Position numbers and translations under genes: made by a program | DNA from: Planctomycetota bacterium | Lineage (GTDB): Bacteria > Planctomycetota > MHYJ01 > JACPRB01 | Length of the DNA stretch: 33,389 nt | Assembly (NCBI GenBank): GCA_016190175.1 | Contig: JACPRC010000166.1 | Span: 1 to 33,389 of the forward strand | Direction of reading: 5' to 3' | In this document: positions 29,801 through 33,389 of the stretch, piece after piece | Layout: every line of letters begins with the position of its first letter | How positions within the stretch are numbered: the first letter of the stretch is position 1 | Notes under the pieces: model-generated | Told to the model about the DNA's origin: nothing | Seen by the model: only the letters and a program-made list of their open reading frames with translations | Databases searched by the model: none

Positions 29801-30262
29801 GGAGATCTGCCCCTTGAGGTTGGCCTCGAGGGCCCGGTCGATCAGCTCCTGGAGTCGCCCCAGCAGCTCTTCCATCGTGCGCAGGGCCGGCGGTTTCTGA
29901 AGCAGCTTCGCGAACGCCTCCGCCTCGTCGCGGTTGTAGAAGGTGAGGTGGTCGTCGGAGATCCTCGCCACGAGGCCCGTCAGCAGCTCGACGAGGATCT
30001 CGCGGGGAACGGTGTTCACGTTCACGGCGTGGCGGAGTTCCGCCTCGACCACGCCTCCGTCATAGTCGGCGGGCACCGGATCGGAGGTGAGGAACGCGTG
30101 CGCACGATCCGAGCTGGGAACCCGGGTCAGATGCGACTCCGCCACCGTCGTCTCAATCGGCGTCCGGCCGGGCTTCGTGATCCGCACGCGCGTACCGACA
30201 CCGAAGTGTCCCGCGTCGTCGACGAGGATCCCCCGGACCGGGGTCCCGTCCCATGTCCTGAT
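26807..30262 (-). CDS. Large secreted GspK-like/LamG-like protein with internal repeats (start uncertain; may be a continuation of the upstream ORF through TGA)
   Basis: VEAELRHAVNVNTVPREILVELLTGL (GspK-like); LamG-like segment around IQLLDIREGDFANRMSLHYENGVLFLSASDA; frame is open from the TGA at 30265, first ATG 30187. Confidence 0.65.
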   Translation of the reverse strand: MRTWDGTPVRGILVDDAGHFGVGTRVRITKPGRTPIETTVAESHLTRVPSSDRAHAFLTSDPVPADYDGGVVEAELRHAVNVNTVPREILVELLTGLVARISDDHLTFYNRDEAEAFAKLLQKPPALRTMEELLGRLQELIDRALEANLKGQISYERYNATCAWTRMVKANAVDPGAAFLLGTGTMPLTTLSDDTVTIEALAAVTAPSGVTVGERHLREVVRLGAPTRVERRWECQYDFQRYLGYPFGNSSRVAAVNSSGSRGSDLTLRPRQTPDREAWVQLAVSKDCRGMGALLDHRYRFDPGEHDPPPSFVEIPEEDRREWTLACGAYRHSYEGVEVPGGTLKAGWKRLFSPMPGLPDAAAGGVEFWIRFRQVPQRIQLLDIREGDFANRMSLHYENGVLFLSASDAAVGAKDDPIGNGLALVRHPFAPQPDTWYHIGAYWEGTRYARLALLVDGFSHPGAKFVHVNEEGKEILTELASAVGAGDASVPLLDDSFLPDGPTPIRIGGEVILYDRTTGVHLRAARGTAPAGHPKGAKVQVFGYSSRVRRAVLTPSEAGLPALSYDRIGTGGGAVRYPFGAIAETAVVKDDGLGASETTIPVATVAPFPARGYLTIGQEAIYYDGIRTTPPAFTGCARGQHGTRAAAHEAASAVRLWSIAGDTYGTPASDDRYPTPTVLQIDSEWFGPVRKDPARVGFWIGVQSGAAPIPLFRGVLGTSPQAHAAGAPVIPTWVARDSAPEVARQNCGAGDRVTLIGADGSKARMRIRHAADVSGGFLRASIGAGAQLVAFDANVPAVHPADDLRVRILKFPSGELLDLSWLERAAPDVTLGPFVATVDEVKFLATPKRTRSMGVPVGDSYGIDSTEGMTDGGGAVKVGDEIIGYARASEGGLRSIRRGYLGSAAGEHDAGDEAFHLSLLPVSALESGIGPAAGEVSLRRPLPTWMAQPQDLYVLIDEEVLLFEKWPGTRDEIGKPAMRLRMPLAHDGSRGLFRGRFGTSPQSHAQDALAYAIPWRYHDTYAAGEFDNRMAYWQVSTTVPDARWGRLSWEARVPGDDPLVRLHVLVRVDGRGEFTDPPDGEHLFDFIDPEAPNRIDRTGGTHDAGQLDVRFAVEYRPGSFRPNDAWKKTPRLFQVGVEYERPTRALHHEER

Positions 30263-30772
30263 TCAGCTCATCGCGCGAATGCGCTGGGGGAAGACCCATC
30301 GCGCGTCGCGGCCCGCGTGGATGGTGACGGCGTCCCTGAAGTCGAGGATCGGGGAGTCGAATCCGCGCCGGAGCCGCTCCCGCAGGGCCGGCGGCGCCGT
30401 GCGCAGGTCGACCTTGCTCTGCTCGTCCCGCACCTGGATCCCCCGGATCGAGTCGGTCCCTTTCGGCCCGTCGGGGATCCGCGGCTCGAACTCGACCCGG
30501 GTGTCGTGAAACGGCGTGCCGAAGGGATCCTTGGGATGACGCCGCTCGAAGTGATCGGTCCCATGGAGCAGCCGGAAGACCGCGTAGTTCCTGGCGCCCT
30601 CCGCGCCGTAGGCGGACTGCGTTTGCCGGGTGGCTGCGGCCGCCGTCCTCTCCTGGGCGGTCATGGCGGACACGAAATAGGTGCCGATGAGCGCGAGCAT
30701 CAGCACGACGACGAGGACGAGGACGAGCGCGGTGCCGCCGGATCCGGCGCCCTCTTCCGTAGGACGGGGCAT
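30263..30772 (-). CDS. Pseudopilin/GspK-N-terminal-like membrane-anchored protein
   Basis: MPRPTEEGAGSGGTALVLVLVVVLMLALIGTYFVSAMTAQERTAAAATRQTQSAYGAEGARNYAVFRLL...VRDEQSKVDLRTAPPALRERL. Confidence 0.7.
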   Translation of the reverse strand: MPRPTEEGAGSGGTALVLVLVVVLMLALIGTYFVSAMTAQERTAAAATRQTQSAYGAEGARNYAVFRLLHGTDHFERRHPKDPFGTPFHDTRVEFEPRIPDGPKGTDSIRGIQVRDEQSKVDLRTAPPALRERLRRGFDSPILDFRDAVTIHAGRDARWVFPQRIRAMS

Positions 30773-30834
30773 TATGGTCACTCCGTACCCACTACGCGCG
30801 GGATTCGATTTCGTGTCCGCCGATGCGAACTCCG

Positions 30835-32106
30835 TCAGTCGAATTCCGACTCGCGTTCCGCGAGCGAGACGCGGGGGCCGAATCTCTCGATGAGCGCGGC
30901 GGCGCCGTCCCTGACCGGGTTGTAGTCGAGGACGAGCGAGCAAAGGAAGTCCGTGTGCCGGGAACGGGCCAGGGCACGCGCGCCGGCGGGACCGATTCCG
31001 CAGTCCGCGAGGTCCAGGGTCTCCAGCCGGGCCAGGCCCTCCCAGCTCGCGATCTTCCTGCCCGCGTTGTCGAGCCGGTTTCCCGCGAGCCGGAGCCGGC
31101 GCAGGCTGCGGGCGTTCTCCGAGGTGAAGAGCGCGGTCAACCCGTCGGATCCGATGGAGCAGCCGTTCAAGTTGAGATCCTCGACCGTAGCCAGGACCGG
31201 CGAGGAGGCGAGGGCGCGCAGGCCGTCGTCGCCGATGCCGCATGCCCACAGGCAGAGGGAGCGTAACCCGCGGAGGCATCGTGACGCGGCCAGAGCACGG
31301 GCGCCGTCCGCTCCCATGCGGTTCCCCGTCAGACTCAGATCCTCGAGTCCCGACAGGGTCTCCGATCGCGCGAGGGCCGCCGCGCCGGCCGCGCCGATGC
31401 CGGTCCCTACGAGGTGGAGGCGCCGGAGCCGGGAGAGGTGAGGCGAGGTCGCAAGGGTCTTGAGCCCTTCGTCGCCGACTTGATGGGGCAGGATGACGTA
31501 TCCGTTGATCTCCAGGTCTTCGAGACGACTCGATGCTTCGGATCCTGCCAGAGCCTGCGCCCCGGCCTTGCCGCAGCCGTCGATGAGAAGGCGTCGGAGC
31601 CGCCAGTCCGACGCCGCGATGGCGGCGGCCTCCTCGTCGGCGCTGCGGTGGCCGCGGAGTCGCAACGTTTCGAGATCGCGCAGTCCCCGGCCGAGACTCC
31701 GCAGCACGTCCGGATCGATCGGCGTGGGCTCCCGCACCTCCATCCACCGCAGGCCGCCGGCGCACGGCGAGCCGGCGAGCGGCTCGAGGGCGCGCGGGTC
31801 GCCCGGCCACGATTCCGTGAGGATGAGATGCGTCACGTGCGCCAGCGGAGGCCAGGCGGCGAGACGGGCGATCACCTCGCGGTTCCACGGGCGTCCGAGC
31901 CACAGGCCCCGGACCGTGTCCGATTCGAAATAATAGGCGAACTCGGCGAAGCGATCTCCCGCCTCCACCTGGGCCGTCATGATGCCGGGCGGGTACTCGA
32001 TGATGCAGGCCGCGGGTCGGACGTGCTCGGGCGGGCCGTCTCCCGACGGCGGAGAGTACGCCCGGTCCTCGGGTTCGACATCTCCGGGGCGCGGCGGAGG
32101 GGTCAT
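30835..32106 (-). CDS. Leucine-rich-repeat (ribonuclease-inhibitor-like) protein
   Basis: Repeated L-x-x-L-x-L-x-x-(N/C)-x-(I/M)-G-x-x-G-x-x-A-L-A units, e.g. LEDLSLTGNRMGADGARALAAS, LRSLCLWACGIGDDGLRALASS. Confidence 0.85.
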   Translation of the reverse strand: MTPPPRPGDVEPEDRAYSPPSGDGPPEHVRPAACIIEYPPGIMTAQVEAGDRFAEFAYYFESDTVRGLWLGRPWNREVIARLAAWPPLAHVTHLILTESWPGDPRALEPLAGSPCAGGLRWMEVREPTPIDPDVLRSLGRGLRDLETLRLRGHRSADEEAAAIAASDWRLRRLLIDGCGKAGAQALAGSEASSRLEDLEINGYVILPHQVGDEGLKTLATSPHLSRLRRLHLVGTGIGAAGAAALARSETLSGLEDLSLTGNRMGADGARALAASRCLRGLRSLCLWACGIGDDGLRALASSPVLATVEDLNLNGCSIGSDGLTALFTSENARSLRRLRLAGNRLDNAGRKIASWEGLARLETLDLADCGIGPAGARALARSRHTDFLCSLVLDYNPVRDGAAALIERFGPRVSLAERESEFD

Positions 32107-32288
32107 CGGCACGCGCGCGAGGATATCCGCGGTCCCGCGGGGGTGCAAGCGGATCGAGGGCGCGCGAATGTCCGATTCGGAGGGCGGATCGGCCGCGCGG
32201 CGGCGGCGGCACCACGTGGCACGGTTGGATCCCTTGGGTGGAGGTGACGATTCCGCGGCCGGACTTGGCGGAGTAGCGAACTTGACTC

Positions 32289-32317
32289 TTGTCCTCCTCT
32301 CCTCCCGGCGGTATGCT
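32289..32317 (+). promoter_or_regulatory. Sigma70-like promoter TTGTCC-17-TATGCT
   Basis: TTGTCC 32289-32294, 17-nt spacer, TATGCT 32312-32317, upstream of the ATG at 32371. Confidence 0.45.
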
Positions 32318-32370
32318 CCACCTACGCCCGGCGCCGGCATGGATGGGCTTGAAATCCGGCGCGGAAAGGG

Positions 32371-33389
32371 ATGGCCGACGAACGCGTCCGAAGGCAGATC
32401 ACCCTCCGAGCCGCCCGCCTGATGTACGATCGCACCGAGACCGAGTACTTCACCGCCAAACGCAAGGCCGCCCGCGAACTGGGACTCGATCCCCGCTACC
32501 ATCCCCGCGACCTCCCCTCCAACCGCGAGATCCGGGACGAGATCCGGTCGCTGGCCGAACTCTACGAAGGCGACCGCCGCGGAATCGTGCTCCGCGACAT
32601 GCGGGTCGAGGCACTCCGCCTCATGCGAAAGCTCGCGCGGTTCGAGCCCCGCCTCATCGGCAGCGTCTGGACCGGCCACGTCCGCAGGGGGTCGGACATC
32701 GATCTCCACGTCTTCGCCGACTCGCTCTCCGCGGTCACGTCCGTCCTCGACGACAACGGATTCCGCTACGACGTCCAGCACAAGCGCATCGTCAAGTTCG
32801 GCGAGGAGCGCGTCTTCACGCACGTGCATGTCTTCGACCGGTACACCTTCGAGCTGACGGTGTATCCGACCGACAAGATCGGTTGCGTTTTCAAGAGCTC
32901 CATCACGGGGCAGCCGATCGAGAAGGCCACGATCGCCACGCTTGAGCGATCTCTGCGCGAGGAACGGCCCGGAGAGGATCTCGAAAGCGAACTCGACCGC
33001 ATCGAGGACCACATCGACCGCTTCGAGCTGTACCGGATGCTGCTCGCGCCGCTGGAGGAGGTGAAGCAGGACCCGCGGCGCCACCCGGAGGGGGACGCGC
33101 TGTACCACAGCCTGCAGGCGTTCGAGCGCGCGCGGGACGAGCGGCCGTGGGACGAGGAGTTCCTGCTCGCGGCGCTGCTTCACGACGTCGGGAAGGCGAT
33201 CGATCCCGCCGACCACACGGCCGCGGGCGTCGCCGCGATCGAGGGCGCCGTGACTCCCCGCACCGCCTGGCTCATCGCGAACCACATGGAAGCGATGGCC
33301 TATCGGGAACGCACGCTCGGGAAGGAGGAGCGCGCGAGGATCGAGAGATCGGAGTTCTTCGAGGACCTGATGCTGCTGCGCGACTGCGA
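32371..33389 (+). CDS. Nucleotidyltransferase + HD domain protein (3' end outside window)
   Basis: Frame from ATG 32371 (GGAAAGGG directly upstream): MADERVRRQITLRAARLMYDRTETEYFTAKRKAARELG...GSVWTGHVRRGSDIDLHVF...LLAALLHDVGKAIDPADH; open to window end. Confidence 0.8.
   Translation, partial: MADERVRRQITLRAARLMYDRTETEYFTAKRKAARELGLDPRYHPRDLPSNREIRDEIRSLAELYEGDRRGIVLRDMRVEALRLMRKLARFEPRLIGSVWTGHVRRGSDIDLHVFADSLSAVTSVLDDNGFRYDVQHKRIVKFGEERVFTHVHVFDRYTFELTVYPTDKIGCVFKSSITGQPIEKATIATLERSLREERPGEDLESELDRIEDHIDRFELYRMLLAPLEEVKQDPRRHPEGDALYHSLQAFERARDERPWDEEFLLAALLHDVGKAIDPADHTAAGVAAIEGAVTPRTAWLIANHMEAMAYRERTLGKEERARIERSEFFEDLMLLRDC

Noticed and set aside
27866-30925. Long plus-strand ORF (1019 aa) opposite the large secreted protein
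   Set aside because: Arg/Ala/Asp-rich shadow ORF with no family-like motifs; the minus strand has repeats and GspK-like segments

Overview
GC-rich bacterial window, probably from a Planctomycetota-like or related uncultured lineage (inferred from the ECF sigma / Ser-Thr kinase / FGE-domain arrangement). The standout signals are genes interrupted by in-frame TGA codons that look like selenocysteine (Sec) codons. (1) A minus-strand thioredoxin-fold/PDZ protein (4117..2903) reads ...KPLWVLFR-U-I-A-U-RDGKSLYEQV..., a UxxU motif where CxxC is expected, with a 6-bp hairpin (GGCAA loop) directly downstream. (2) A minus-strand AmmeMemoRadiSam-type radical SAM gene (22425..21349) reads ...LRDGKV-R-U-NVCAVRCVIAPGDRG..., with TGA replacing a Cys that I recall as conserved and a short GC hairpin downstream. 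Automated ORF calling truncates both. A third in-frame TGA (30263-30265) separates a pseudopilin-like ORF from a very large same-frame secreted ORF and is much more ambiguous. The window also holds a class I lanthipeptide cluster: two tandem duplicated precursors, LanC, full-length LanB, a C39-peptidase ABC transporter and an HlyD-like protein. A molybdenum hydroxylase operon appears to have a segment of the Mo-binding subunit excised into a separate small gene. Around 19.9-20.14 kb there is a hairpin-rich intergenic block bounded by perfect or near-perfect stem-loops. All family assignments come from motif reading only; no searches were run.
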